The notes under the pieces: generated by a model
Seen by the model: the letters and a program-made list of their open reading frames with translations, nothing else
Told to the model about the DNA's origin: nothing
Databases searched by the model: none
Shown: positions 16,319 through 24,520 of the stretch, one piece after another
Position numbering within the stretch: the first letter of the stretch is position 1
Layout: every line of letters starts with the position of its first letter
Program-made: the position numbers and the translations under genes
Assembly: GCF_020564935.1 (NCBI RefSeq)
Contig: NZ_JAJCXB010000054.1
Location: 1 to 53,294, forward strand
Length of the DNA stretch: 53,294 nt
Direction of reading: 5' to 3'
DNA from: Streptomyces pinistramenti
Lineage (GTDB): Bacteria > Actinomycetota > Actinomycetes > Streptomycetales > Streptomycetaceae

Positions 16319-16873
16319 ATGACCGAAACCGCCGCGACCGGCGAGGAGGGTGCGCTCGCGGGCAAGCCCACCTCCGTATCCCGCACCACGCTCTCGCACA
16401 TCATGACCGCCGGGGACACCAACCTCCTCGGGACGGTGCACGGCGGCGTGATCATGAAACTGGTCGACGACGCCGCGGGCGCGGTGGCCGGACGGCACTC
16501 CGGCGGACCCGCCGTGACCGCGTCCATGGACGAGATGGCCTTCCTGGAACCGGTCAGGGTCGGCGACCTCGTCCATGTGAAGGCCCAGGTCAACTGGACC
16601 GGCCGGTCCTCCATGGAGGTCGGCGTGCGGGTCCTGGCCGAGCGCTGGAACGAATCCACCCCGGCCACCCAGGTCGGCTCCGCCTACCTCGTCTTCGCCG
16701 CCGTCGACGCCGACGGCACGCCCCGCCCGGTGCCGCCGGTCGTCCCCGAGACCGAACGGGACAGGCGCCGCTACCAGGAGGCGCAGATCCGCCGCACGCA
16801 CCGCCTCGCCAGGCGGCGCGCGATCATGGAGCTGCGCGAGCGACGCGCCGCCGAGGGCCTCGACGACGCATGA
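16319..16873 (+). CDS. Hotdog-fold acyl-CoA thioesterase
   Basis: This 184-residue protein belongs to the YciA/BACH type of acyl-CoA hydrolases. The N-terminal core has GDTNLLGTVHGGVIMKLVDDAAG, with the Asp and Gly-rich turn used for catalysis, then TASMDEMAFLEPVRVGDLVHVKAQV and TGRSSMEVGV. The C-terminal 50 residues are Arg/Glu-rich, probably helical, and extend beyond the hotdog domain. The extreme 3' end overlaps the converging VanZ-like gene by 50 bases in antisense. Confidence 0.9.
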   Translation: MTETAATGEEGALAGKPTSVSRTTLSHIMTAGDTNLLGTVHGGVIMKLVDDAAGAVAGRHSGGPAVTASMDEMAFLEPVRVGDLVHVKAQVNWTGRSSMEVGVRVLAERWNESTPATQVGSAYLVFAAVDADGTPRPVPPVVPETERDRRRYQEAQIRRTHRLARRRAIMELRERRAAEGLDDA

Positions 16874-17405
16874 AGGCGGCGGCCAGCCGGGCCAGCCCCG
16901 CGAGCCCCAGACCGATGCCGGTTCCGGCGGCCCCGCACAGCACATCGTTCACATCGGCGACCCGCCCGGCCCGCATCATCAGCTGCCCCACCTCGATCAG
17001 CACGCACAGGCCCACACCCGCCAGGAACGCGGCGGCCACCGACCGGCCCGGCAGCGCGAACCGCAGCAGCATCGGCACCGGCAGGAACAGCGCGGCATTC
17101 GCCAGCTGCTGCCGCACCAGCATCGACAGCTCCAGCGGCAGCAGCGGCGCACCCGGGTCGAACAGGCCCTCGCCCGGCAGCCACCACACCGTGGCATCGC
17201 CCGAACCGATCGGCTGCGAGGGCGCCAGCGTCGCCACCAGGACCACCACCAGCCAGCAGCCCAGCAGCACCCCTGCGGTACGCCGCGGCGCCGCACGCTC
17301 CGGCGCCCGGCCCGCCCACAGGGCGAGCGCCAGCGCCAGCGCCATCGCCGCCAGCAGGAACAGCGTCACCGTCGCCGGCGTGATGCCCAGTACGACCTGC
17401 CACAC
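16824..17405 (-). CDS. VanZ-like family membrane protein
   Basis: The 193-residue protein has about five hydrophobic helices. The VanZ-family core is visible as ATLAPSQPIGSG near the second helix, then ANAALFLPVPMLLRF, FLAGVGLCVLIEVGQL and RVADVNDVLCGAAGTGIG. The conserved polar run with the Glu, Asp and Asn residues is intact. The GTG start was chosen because GGAGG lies eight bases upstream. It is the third gene of an apparent LCP2 / small exported protein / VanZ operon, 41 bases after the second. VanZ itself lowers teicoplanin binding by an unknown route. The role here is unknown, but context points to the envelope. Confidence 0.82.
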   Translation of the reverse strand: MWQVVLGITPATVTLFLLAAMALALALALWAGRAPERAAPRRTAGVLLGCWLVVVLVATLAPSQPIGSGDATVWWLPGEGLFDPGAPLLPLELSMLVRQQLANAALFLPVPMLLRFALPGRSVAAAFLAGVGLCVLIEVGQLMMRAGRVADVNDVLCGAAGTGIGLGLAGLARLAAAFMRRRGPRRRVARAAP

Positions 17406-17446
17406 GATGCGACCCTCCGGAAACGTGCTGTCGGCCGACCCGGGGA

Positions 17447-17902
17447 TCAGCCGCAGCTCCACTTGGTGACGAAGACGGTGTCCCGGTGCTCCATGAGCCC
17501 CCGGATGCACTCCCCGGGCAGCATCTCCACCCGCCCGCCCAGCTCGGCGGCCCCCCGCACCGTCCGCCGGAAGCCGAACCACCCCGGGAACGCCGTGATC
17601 CTGACGTCCTTGCGCTGATATCCCAGCCGTACGGTGATCTCGCCAGGACCCGCCGCACCGCCGCGCCGGTAGCTCGCGACGTACCGGCCCGCCGCGCCGA
17701 CCGGGCCGCGCAGGCACAGCTGCCCGCCCGTCAGATCACCGCAGCCGGTCGGCGCGGCCGGGGCCGGCGGGGCCGCCGCCGCGGTCGCCGCGATCAGGCA
17801 CAGGGCGGCCGCCGCCACCCCGGCCCGCCGCAGGTACACCGGCCCGGCAGGAGGCCCGGGGACCGTACGGCGCTCCGCCCCGCGGGGCGTGGGGACGCTC
17901 AT
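17447..17902 (-). CDS. Small exported four-cysteine protein coupled to LCP2
   Basis: This 151-residue protein has a signal peptide (basic start, AGVAAAALCLIAATAAAAPP, cleavage near APAAPTG) and a mature region of about 100 residues with four cysteines (GCGD, QLCLR, GECIR, SCG), probably forming two disulfides. The mature part carries several beta-like stretches and aromatic residues (FPGWFGFRR). It resembles small secreted peptidase-inhibitor-like or inhibitor I36-type proteins only loosely, so no function is assigned. Its ATG overlaps the LCP2 stop as ATGA, which implies coupled translation and a possible shared task in the wall. Confidence 0.75.
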   Translation of the reverse strand: MSVPTPRGAERRTVPGPPAGPVYLRRAGVAAAALCLIAATAAAAPPAPAAPTGCGDLTGGQLCLRGPVGAAGRYVASYRRGGAAGPGEITVRLGYQRKDVRITAFPGWFGFRRTVRGAAELGGRVEMLPGECIRGLMEHRDTVFVTKWSCG

Positions 17903-19371
17903 GGGCACACGGCCTCGTCCCCGGTGATCGCGGCAAGCCCCGGGGAACCGGCCGGCGGCTCCTCCGCCCGCACCGGGTGCAGCCCCTTGTAGTCCGCGCC
18001 GACGGTCACCTTCAGGACCGGCCCCTGCCGGGCCGCCTGGCGCAGCTCGGCCCCCGGCAGCGCGGCGGCGAGGGTACGGACCGAGCGGTCCCAGCGCGGG
18101 TCGTAGGAGATGACCGTGCGGGCGAGCGGGTCGCCCGGCGCGGTGCCCGGGACGCCGGCGGCGACGAACCCGGCACCGTGCAGTGCCTTGGCGGCGCTCC
18201 GGCCCAGGCCGTGCTGCCCGGAGCCGTTGTCGACGTGCACCCGGATCTGGTTCGGCGGCACGTCCACCACCGTGGCGGGCGGCCGCTTCGCCGCGGACTT
18301 CGACCGGTGCACGGCGAACGGCCTGTCGTCCTGGACCGCCTGGAAGAGCTGCCGGGACCTGGCCGGATCCCAGCGCACCGTCGAACCGCCGCCCGGCAGC
18401 CGCACCCCGTCCTTGGCCAGCGGCACCGAGACGAACTCCGACGACGACGGGGAGAAGCCACGCATCGCCTGCCCGAGGTCCACCATGTCGTCGGCGTCGA
18501 ACCCCGCATCGGCCCGCACGGACGCCAGCATCGTGTCGGCGACCTCCTTGAAGCGGACCGGGTTCATCAGCACCCCCGAAGAGGTGACCTTGTGGATCAG
18601 CGAGGCGAGGAACCGCTGCTGGCGCTGCATCCGGCCCAGGTCCGCCGACCCGTCGATGTGCCGCGAGCGGACGTACTGGAGCGCCTGACCGCCGTTGAGC
18701 TGTGCCTTTCCGGCCGGCAGGTTCAGGCCCGTATAGCTGTCCTTCAGCGGCCGCACGGTGCAGATCTCCACCCCGCCGACCGCGTCCACGCTGCGCATGA
18801 AGGTGGTGAAGTCGACCTCCAGGTAGTGGTCGATGTGCACCCCCGTCATGTGCTCGACGGTGCGCACGGTGAGGTTGGGGCCGCCCTCCGCGTACGCCGC
18901 GTTCAGCTTGATGGCGTGCCGGGGCCGCTGCCGCCCGGTGGCCGCGTCCCGGTGGGCGGGGACCTCGGCGTACGAGTCGCGCGGCAGGCTGACGACGCTG
19001 GCGCGGTCCCGCCCGGCGGACAGGTGGACCAGCATCACGGTGTCCGTGCAGTGACAGGGCGCGCCGCCCAGGTGGTACTTCTCCTTCTCCTCTTTGGTGA
19101 TCTTGTCCCGGCCGTCCGTGCCGACGACCAGGAAGTTCAGCCCTTCGCCGCCCCCGGGACGGTTCTGCATGCCCTGGAACGCGTCCACCCTGTCGATGCC
19201 GCTCTCGACGCCGCTGACCATCGCGTGCCCCACCCCGCTGGTCGTCATCAGCAGCACCGAGACGGTGGCGGCGATCCGCAGCCCCCAGCGCTTGCGCGGC
19301 GGGCGCCGGCGGCCCGGCCGCCGGGCGGGCCGGCGCGCAGCGGTGCGGGCGGAGCGGGACGGGGCGGTCAC
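17899..19371 (-). CDS. LCP family protein 2 with LytR_C domain
   Basis: The 490-residue protein has a very basic N-terminus, one transmembrane helix (about residues 30-50), an LCP catalytic domain and a C-terminal LytR_C domain (IRVHVDNGSGQHGLG through VLKVTVGADY). Catalytic-domain motifs include NFLVVGTDGRD, VSLPRDSY, IKLNAAYAEGG, HIDHYLEVDF and LQYVRSRH. Cysteines are PCHC, EIC and a Cys one residue before the end (AVCP). The GTG start was chosen because GGAGG lies nine bases upstream and the long open frame further upstream is not protein-like. It leads a three-gene operon with the small exported protein and VanZ. Confidence 0.92.
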   Translation of the reverse strand: MTAPSRSARTAARRPARRPGRRRPPRKRWGLRIAATVSVLLMTTSGVGHAMVSGVESGIDRVDAFQGMQNRPGGGEGLNFLVVGTDGRDKITKEEKEKYHLGGAPCHCTDTVMLVHLSAGRDRASVVSLPRDSYAEVPAHRDAATGRQRPRHAIKLNAAYAEGGPNLTVRTVEHMTGVHIDHYLEVDFTTFMRSVDAVGGVEICTVRPLKDSYTGLNLPAGKAQLNGGQALQYVRSRHIDGSADLGRMQRQQRFLASLIHKVTSSGVLMNPVRFKEVADTMLASVRADAGFDADDMVDLGQAMRGFSPSSSEFVSVPLAKDGVRLPGGGSTVRWDPARSRQLFQAVQDDRPFAVHRSKSAAKRPPATVVDVPPNQIRVHVDNGSGQHGLGRSAAKALHGAGFVAAGVPGTAPGDPLARTVISYDPRWDRSVRTLAAALPGAELRQAARQGPVLKVTVGADYKGLHPVRAEEPPAGSPGLAAITGDEAVCP

Positions 19372-19635
19372 GGGGGGACACCTCCGCGGCGGGACGGGTG
19401 CGAGTGGCGGCCGGCCACAGCTGCGGGGCGAAGGGTCGGGGCGAAGCCGGCGGGGACACCGTAGGCCGATACGATCTGCTGCAAAGCGCCACACGCCGGG
19501 CACCGGCCGCCCTGCCACCCGGCTGCCGTCCGGACGTGTCCCTCGTTCGCGGTAACGTGAGACGGAATATCGCAGTCTCCCGGCGAGCGCTGCCGTCGAT
19601 GGCGGCTCCGCCGCGGGCCGTCCCCCCGAGGAACC

Positions 19636-20658
19636 ATGCCCCAGCAGCAGCCCCCGGCCGTCTCCGTGATCATGCCGGTGCTCAATGAGGAACGTCACCT
19701 GCGCAACTCGGTCCGGCACATCCTGGAGCAGGAGTACGCCGGCGAGATGGAGGTGGTGATCGCCCTCGGCCCCTCCGCGGACCGTACGGACGAGATCGCC
19801 GCCGAGCTGGTCGCCGAAGACCCGCGGGTGCACACCGTGCCCAACCCGACGGGCCGTACCCCCGCCGCGCTGAACGCCGCGATCAAGGCGTCCCGGCATC
19901 CCGTCGTGGTCCGCGTCGACGGCCACGGCATGCTCTCGCCGAACTACATCGCCACTGCCGTGCGCCTCCTGGAGGAGACCGGCGCGCAGAACGTCGGCGG
20001 CATCATGCACGCCGAGGGTGAGAACGCCTGGGAGGACGCGGTCGCCGCCGCGATGACCTCCAGGATCGGCGTCGGCAACGCCGCCTTCCACACCGGTGGC
20101 GAGGCGGGCCCCGCCGAGACCGTCTACCTCGGCGTCTTCCGGCGCGAGGCGCTGGAGCAACAGGGCGGCTACAACGAGGAGTTCATCCGTGCCCAGGACT
20201 GGGAGCTGAACTTCCGGATCCGGGAGGCCGGCGGCGGCGTGTGGTTCTCGCCCGAGCTGAAGGTGCAGTACCGGCCGCGGCCCAGCATCAAGGCGCTGGC
20301 CAAGCAGTACAAGGACTACGGCAAGTGGCGGCACGTCGTCGCGCGCTACCACTCCGGCTCGATCAACCTGCGCTACCTCGCGCCGCCGACCGCGGTGTGC
20401 GCCATCGCCGCCGGTGTCGTCGTCGGCGCCGCCGTCACCCCCTGGGGATTCGTCGTCCCGGCCGGCTACCTGGCCGCCATCGCGGCGGGTTCGGTACCGG
20501 CGGGCAAGGGGCTGCCGCTCAAGGCGCGCGTCCAGATCCCGGTGGCGCTGGCCACCATGCACATGGCGTGGGGCGTGGGCTTCCTGACCAGCCCGCGCGC
20601 GCTCGCGAAGAAGGTCATCGCCAGCCGCCGCCCGGCGGTGACCGCACAAGCCGAATAA
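19636..20658 (+). CDS. GT2-family glycosyltransferase (ExoA-like)
   Basis: This 340-residue membrane-associated glycosyltransferase has an N-terminal GT-A domain. Visible are SVIMPVLNEERHL, GPSADRTDEI, the DxD-type VVRVDGHGML, and RAQDWELNFRIREAGG as the acceptor-side ED/QxxRW-like region. The C-terminal third has two or three hydrophobic segments (AIAAGVVVGAAV and neighbours). It resembles ExoA-type enzymes that extend lipid-linked sugars. Situated between LCP2 and LCP3 on the opposite strand, it is a good candidate for making a polymer that LCP enzymes attach. GAGG lies four bases before the ATG. It ends at a strong shared hairpin. Confidence 0.9.
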   Translation: MPQQQPPAVSVIMPVLNEERHLRNSVRHILEQEYAGEMEVVIALGPSADRTDEIAAELVAEDPRVHTVPNPTGRTPAALNAAIKASRHPVVVRVDGHGMLSPNYIATAVRLLEETGAQNVGGIMHAEGENAWEDAVAAAMTSRIGVGNAAFHTGGEAGPAETVYLGVFRREALEQQGGYNEEFIRAQDWELNFRIREAGGGVWFSPELKVQYRPRPSIKALAKQYKDYGKWRHVVARYHSGSINLRYLAPPTAVCAIAAGVVVGAAVTPWGFVVPAGYLAAIAAGSVPAGKGLPLKARVQIPVALATMHMAWGVGFLTSPRALAKKVIASRRPAVTAQAE

Positions 20659-20672
20659 CCGGCGCTGACGCA

Positions 20673-20712
20673 GCGGAAGGGGGCGGGCCCGCGCGGGCCC
20701 GCCCCCTTCCGC
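20673..20712. terminator. Bidirectional intrinsic terminator
   Basis: A perfect 19-bp stem with essentially no loop (CG at the centre) lies between the convergent ends of the GT2 gene and LCP3. The last 3 bp of each arm include mixed bases; the core is pure G/C. Confidence 0.8.
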
Positions 20713-20726
20713 TTCCCGCTCGCGGC

Positions 20727-22442
20727 TCAGAAGGTGTACATCGGATTCACCTTCATGCACGCCTTCTTGTCCTCGCCGTTGAGCGCGTCGGCGCTTTCCG
20801 GGGCCTTGTCGGAACCCTTGTCCGCGCCCTGCTTCGGGTACGTGGGCCCTTCGCGCCAGTCGTTGCCGACGACCAGGCGCAGCCCGTCGGCCGAAGCGGA
20901 CTGCTTGACCGCGCTCTTGGGCAGGCCGAGCGCCTTGGCCAGCGCCAGGGCGTCGCCGCGCTGCTTGTCGTCCGGGTAGCCGATGGTGGTGTCGGCCTGT
21001 GTGACGAGCGTGGAGTCGGTGCCGGCCGTGGTGTAGCCGAGCTGCGCGAGCTGCTGCTGGATGACGGAGGCGCGGTGGGGGACCGGGCCCGACACGGTGC
21101 TGTTGGTGCCGTTCTGGACGACAACCTTCAGCTGGTCCTTGGCCGTTGACGGCTTGGGGTCGGGCGTCGGCTTCTTCTTCGCGTCCTTGCCGTCCAGCGA
21201 GGTGTCGTTGCGCAGCAGCGTGAAGGTCTGCTCCGCGTCACCCGGCTTGGGCAGCACGTACTTCTCGCCGGGGCCGTACTGCCAGGGCATGGTGACCATC
21301 GTGATGCGCTTGGTCGGCACCCGCTGGAGTTCGCCCGCCAGGTCGTAGAGCTTCTTGGGGGAGCCCAGGCCGTCGTCGACGGTGAGCGCCTTGGTGGCGG
21401 CCTCGGCCAGGTCGTACAGCTTGCCGGGGTCGGTGAGCTTGGTGCCCGACTTCAGCTGCCTGACCATGGAATTCATGTACATGTGCTGGGCCTTGGTGCG
21501 CCCGATGTCGGTGTTGTCCTCGAAGCCGTAGCGGGTGCGCAGCCACTGGAGTGCCTGCACGCCCTTGACGGAGTGGGTGCCCTTGGTCAGCTTGAGGCCG
21601 CTGCCGTGGCCCTTGCTGTCGTGCGAGTAGACGTTGTTGTCGACGCAGACGGGGACGCCGCCGATGGCGTCCGCCATGTCCACCACACCGGAGAAGTCGA
21701 CCATCATGAAGTGGTCGATGTAGATGCCGGTCAGCTCTTTCCACGTGGCGACCGTGCAGCCGGGACCGCCGTGCTGGAGCGACTGGTTGATGGCGGCGGT
21801 GTCCTGCAGATAGACCTTGCCGTCGTCGGGGTCGGTGCACTTCGGTATGGGAACGCGGGTGTCGCGCGGTATGGATATCACCGACATGTTGCTGCGGTCG
21901 GCGGAGACGTGCAGCAGCATCTGGACGTCCGCCAGCGGCTTGCGGTCCGCGTCCTCGCGGGAGCCGCCGAGGTCGATGTTCTTCTCGCTGTTCCGGCCGT
22001 CGGAGCCGATCATCAGGATGTTGAGCGGACTCTGCCCGAAGGCGTTCGGCTCGGGCTTCTGCAGACCGCTGCTGCCGAGGTCCAAGTGGTCCTTGCGCAG
22101 CAGGCCGTTGAGGTGCTCGTAGTAGAACCAGCCCGCGCCTGCGCCGCCGACCAGCAGCACGCCGAGGGCGAGCGCGCTCCAGCGCAGGATCCGGCCGCCC
22201 TTGCGGCGGCGCGGGCGGCCCGCGCGGCGGCGGCCCCGACGGGACGTGCCGCCGCCTTTGTCCGAACGGCCCGCGCGCGTACCGGAGTCGGCGCCGGAGC
22301 CGACCTCGTCGTCCGGGGTCCAGCCGGGTGCGTCCGGGGGCGGGCCGCTGCTCCCCGACGGGCTGTCGTACCCGCCCAAGTCCTGTGCGTCGGCCTGTTG
22401 TCGTCGTCGCGGCCGGTCACCACGCACACTGCTCTGGCGCAT
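20727..22442 (-). CDS. LCP family protein 3 with LytR_C domain
   Basis: The 571-residue protein has a cytoplasmic region of about 85 residues that ends in a dense Arg/Lys run, one transmembrane helix (about 86-105), an LCP domain and a LytR_C domain (LKVVVQNGTNSTVSG through LRLVVGNDW). LCP motifs include NILMIGSDGRN, ISIPRDTR, YIDHFMMVDF and LQWLRTRYGFED. The usual KLNAAYA reads AAINQSLQHGG, a lineage variant. Cysteines are KCTD, GCTV, VCVD and a late one, ACMK, nine residues from the end. LCP4 lies 68 bases upstream in the same direction, so the two probably form an operon. Confidence 0.92.
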   Translation of the reverse strand: MRQSSVRGDRPRRRQQADAQDLGGYDSPSGSSGPPPDAPGWTPDDEVGSGADSGTRAGRSDKGGGTSRRGRRRAGRPRRRKGGRILRWSALALGVLLVGGAGAGWFYYEHLNGLLRKDHLDLGSSGLQKPEPNAFGQSPLNILMIGSDGRNSEKNIDLGGSREDADRKPLADVQMLLHVSADRSNMSVISIPRDTRVPIPKCTDPDDGKVYLQDTAAINQSLQHGGPGCTVATWKELTGIYIDHFMMVDFSGVVDMADAIGGVPVCVDNNVYSHDSKGHGSGLKLTKGTHSVKGVQALQWLRTRYGFEDNTDIGRTKAQHMYMNSMVRQLKSGTKLTDPGKLYDLAEAATKALTVDDGLGSPKKLYDLAGELQRVPTKRITMVTMPWQYGPGEKYVLPKPGDAEQTFTLLRNDTSLDGKDAKKKPTPDPKPSTAKDQLKVVVQNGTNSTVSGPVPHRASVIQQQLAQLGYTTAGTDSTLVTQADTTIGYPDDKQRGDALALAKALGLPKSAVKQSASADGLRLVVGNDWREGPTYPKQGADKGSDKAPESADALNGEDKKACMKVNPMYTF

Positions 22443-22510
22443 TGGGCCCTCTCCCCGTAGTCGGTCGTGGTGCGGTCGGCGCCGGGTCGGGGCGGCCGGA
22501 TTCGCTCAGA

Positions 22511-24295
22511 TCACTTGGCACAGATGTTCTTGTCATCTGCATTGACGTTCTGAACCCCGTCCGGGGTTTCAGTCGGCGCCTCAATAGGTGTGCCGGCTCC
22601 CTTGAAATCCTTGCCGAGGGTCAGCTTCATCGGCACGCGCGAACCCGCGTCGGCCGACGCCTTCTTGAGCGCGCTCTTGGGCAGGCCCATCCAGTCGGCG
22701 AGGGTGGCCGCCTGGTCGGCTTGGTTCGGGGCGTATTCGAGCCGGGTCGCGGCCAGTTTCGCCGGGGCGTTGCCCGCGTTGGTGGAGAGCTTGGCCGCCT
22801 TGGTGTTCTGCAGCCAGTCGACGGTCTCCTGAGCGGAGCCGAACGGGCCGCCCCCGTTGGTGACATCGACCCGGACCAGTTCCGGCGGGGCCTTCTTGAC
22901 CGGCGCCTTCTTGCCCTTGCTCTTCGGCTTGGCGAGGGTGTGGTCCGCCTGCACCATCCGGAACAGCGGGTCGGCCTTGGCCTTGTCCAGGATGACGTTG
23001 TTCCGGTTGGCCGGGTTGTCCAGGACCGGCACCGTAGCGAAGGTGATCTTGTCGATGTCGACCTTCTTCAGGTCGTCGGCGAGCCGCACCAGCTTCGTCG
23101 CGCTGCCGATGCCGGTGTCGACGGTCAGCGCCTTCGTCGCGGCCTGGCTGATGTCGTAGAGCTTCGACGGGCTGCTGAACGCGTCCGACTTCATCTTGCG
23201 GATCATCGAGCTGAGGAACTGCTGCTGGAGCTGGATCCGGCTGAGGTCGCTGCCGAAACCGACGGTGTGCCGGGTACGGACGAACGCCAGCGCCTGCTCG
23301 CCCTTGACGATGTGCCGGCCGGCCGACAACTTCAGGTGCGACTTGGGGTCGTTGATGTCCTTGCCCGCGCACACCTCGACACCGTCCACCGCCTCGGACA
23401 GCTCCTTGACGGCGTTGAAGTCCGCCATCATGAAGTGGTTGATCTTCACGCCGGTCAGCTTCTCGACGGTGCGCCAGGTGCAGCCGGGATCGCGGCCGTC
23501 CTGGCCGAGGCTGGTGTTGAACAGCACCCCCTGCTGCCCGGGGATGTCCTTCGTCGAGCCGTCCTTCTGCTTCGTCGGGCAGTTGGGGATGTCGGTGACC
23601 AGGTCGCGCGGGATGCTCAGCGCGGTCGCGTTCGTCCGGTCCTTGGAGACGTGCATCAGGATCGTGGTGTCCGCGTGCCCGACGCTGCCGGCGTCGCCGT
23701 AGCCCTGATTGCCCTTGCCCGAGCGGGCATCCGTCCCGAGGATGAGGATGTTCACCGGGCCGTCGGTGACCGCGTCGTTCTGGATGCCGACGTCGACCTT
23801 GGCGATGTTCCCGTCCAGCTGCTGGAACAGATAGAACGCGCCACCGCCGCCGGCGACCAGGACGAAGCCCAGGACACCCGCCGTCCAGTAGAACGCCTTC
23901 TTCTTCCCGGACTTCCGCGGCTTCCGCTTGCGCCGGCTCGCCGGGCCCTGGGTGTCGGCCGCGGCCGCGCGGCCCGCCGTACGGGCCGCCGCCCTGCCGC
24001 CCGAAGGCCGCCCGCTCTCCGTACCGTTACCGGCCGCAGGGGCGGCGCCGGCCGCACGTCCGCCGCTGCGGCCGCGCTGGGTCGGCAGCTCGCGCGTATC
24101 GGTGTCCCCGCCCGCGCCCGCCGGAGGGCGTGATGCGGCCCCGGAGCCCGGCGCCTCGGGGGTGGAGGGCGGGGCCGCCGCTCCACCGGCAGGGTCGAGG
24201 CGCAGCTCGTAGTTGCCGGTTTCGGGGTTCAACACCCATTGATCGGCGGGATCGACGTTGTCGTCGCCCGCCTGCCCACGGCCTTGCGCGTCCAC
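22511..24295 (-). CDS. LCP family protein 4 with LytR_C domain
   Basis: This 594-residue protein starts with an acidic cytoplasmic segment that includes DQWVLNPETGNYELRL, then a long Ala/Gly/Arg-rich linker and a Lys/Arg cluster before one transmembrane helix (about 135-156). An LCP domain (NILILGTDARS, LSIPRDLV, KINHFMMADF, LAFVRTRHTVGF) and a LytR_C domain (VRVDVTNGGGPFG through LTLGKDF) follow. Cysteines are NCPT, GCTW, VCAG and one three residues from the C-terminus (NICAK). The GTG start was chosen because the segment after it is well formed and no alternative is closer. It probably leads an operon with LCP3. Confidence 0.92.
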   Translation of the reverse strand: MDAQGRGQAGDDNVDPADQWVLNPETGNYELRLDPAGGAAAPPSTPEAPGSGAASRPPAGAGGDTDTRELPTQRGRSGGRAAGAAPAAGNGTESGRPSGGRAAARTAGRAAAADTQGPASRRKRKPRKSGKKKAFYWTAGVLGFVLVAGGGGAFYLFQQLDGNIAKVDVGIQNDAVTDGPVNILILGTDARSGKGNQGYGDAGSVGHADTTILMHVSKDRTNATALSIPRDLVTDIPNCPTKQKDGSTKDIPGQQGVLFNTSLGQDGRDPGCTWRTVEKLTGVKINHFMMADFNAVKELSEAVDGVEVCAGKDINDPKSHLKLSAGRHIVKGEQALAFVRTRHTVGFGSDLSRIQLQQQFLSSMIRKMKSDAFSSPSKLYDISQAATKALTVDTGIGSATKLVRLADDLKKVDIDKITFATVPVLDNPANRNNVILDKAKADPLFRMVQADHTLAKPKSKGKKAPVKKAPPELVRVDVTNGGGPFGSAQETVDWLQNTKAAKLSTNAGNAPAKLAATRLEYAPNQADQAATLADWMGLPKSALKKASADAGSRVPMKLTLGKDFKGAGTPIEAPTETPDGVQNVNADDKNICAK

Positions 24296-24520
24296 GGTGC
24301 CTTGAGTCCTCCGTCGGTGCCACGCAGCGCCTCCCCCTCGGGCGCCCGGGTCGGTCGGTCGTGCAGTTTCGTGGTCGGTCGCTCAGTTGGTCGAGCGACC
24401 GGATCGCTCACACTATCCGCCCAGTTCAGCGCGGAACGCCGACCGTGACAAATTCCACTTACCTACAACTGGGCATTCCGCCCAATCCATTCGAGTCGTT
24501 GAGAGTCCTTTGCGGCATCT
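24296..24520 (-). promoter_or_regulatory. Spacer between LCP5 and LCP4 with GGTCG repeats
   Basis: The stretch is more A/T-rich than its surroundings. It contains a run of GGTCG-type short repeats (about 24349-24405) with a potential GGTCGCTC / GAGCGACC hairpin. TAGTGT on the minus strand at 24415-24410 could be a -10 box for LCP4, giving a leader of about 110 bases. This is weak evidence. Confidence 0.3.

Noticed and set aside
24349..24405. GGTCG repeats as a CRISPR or integration-site array
   Set aside because: Units are only 4-5 bases and irregular, with no spacers, tRNA or integrase nearby.
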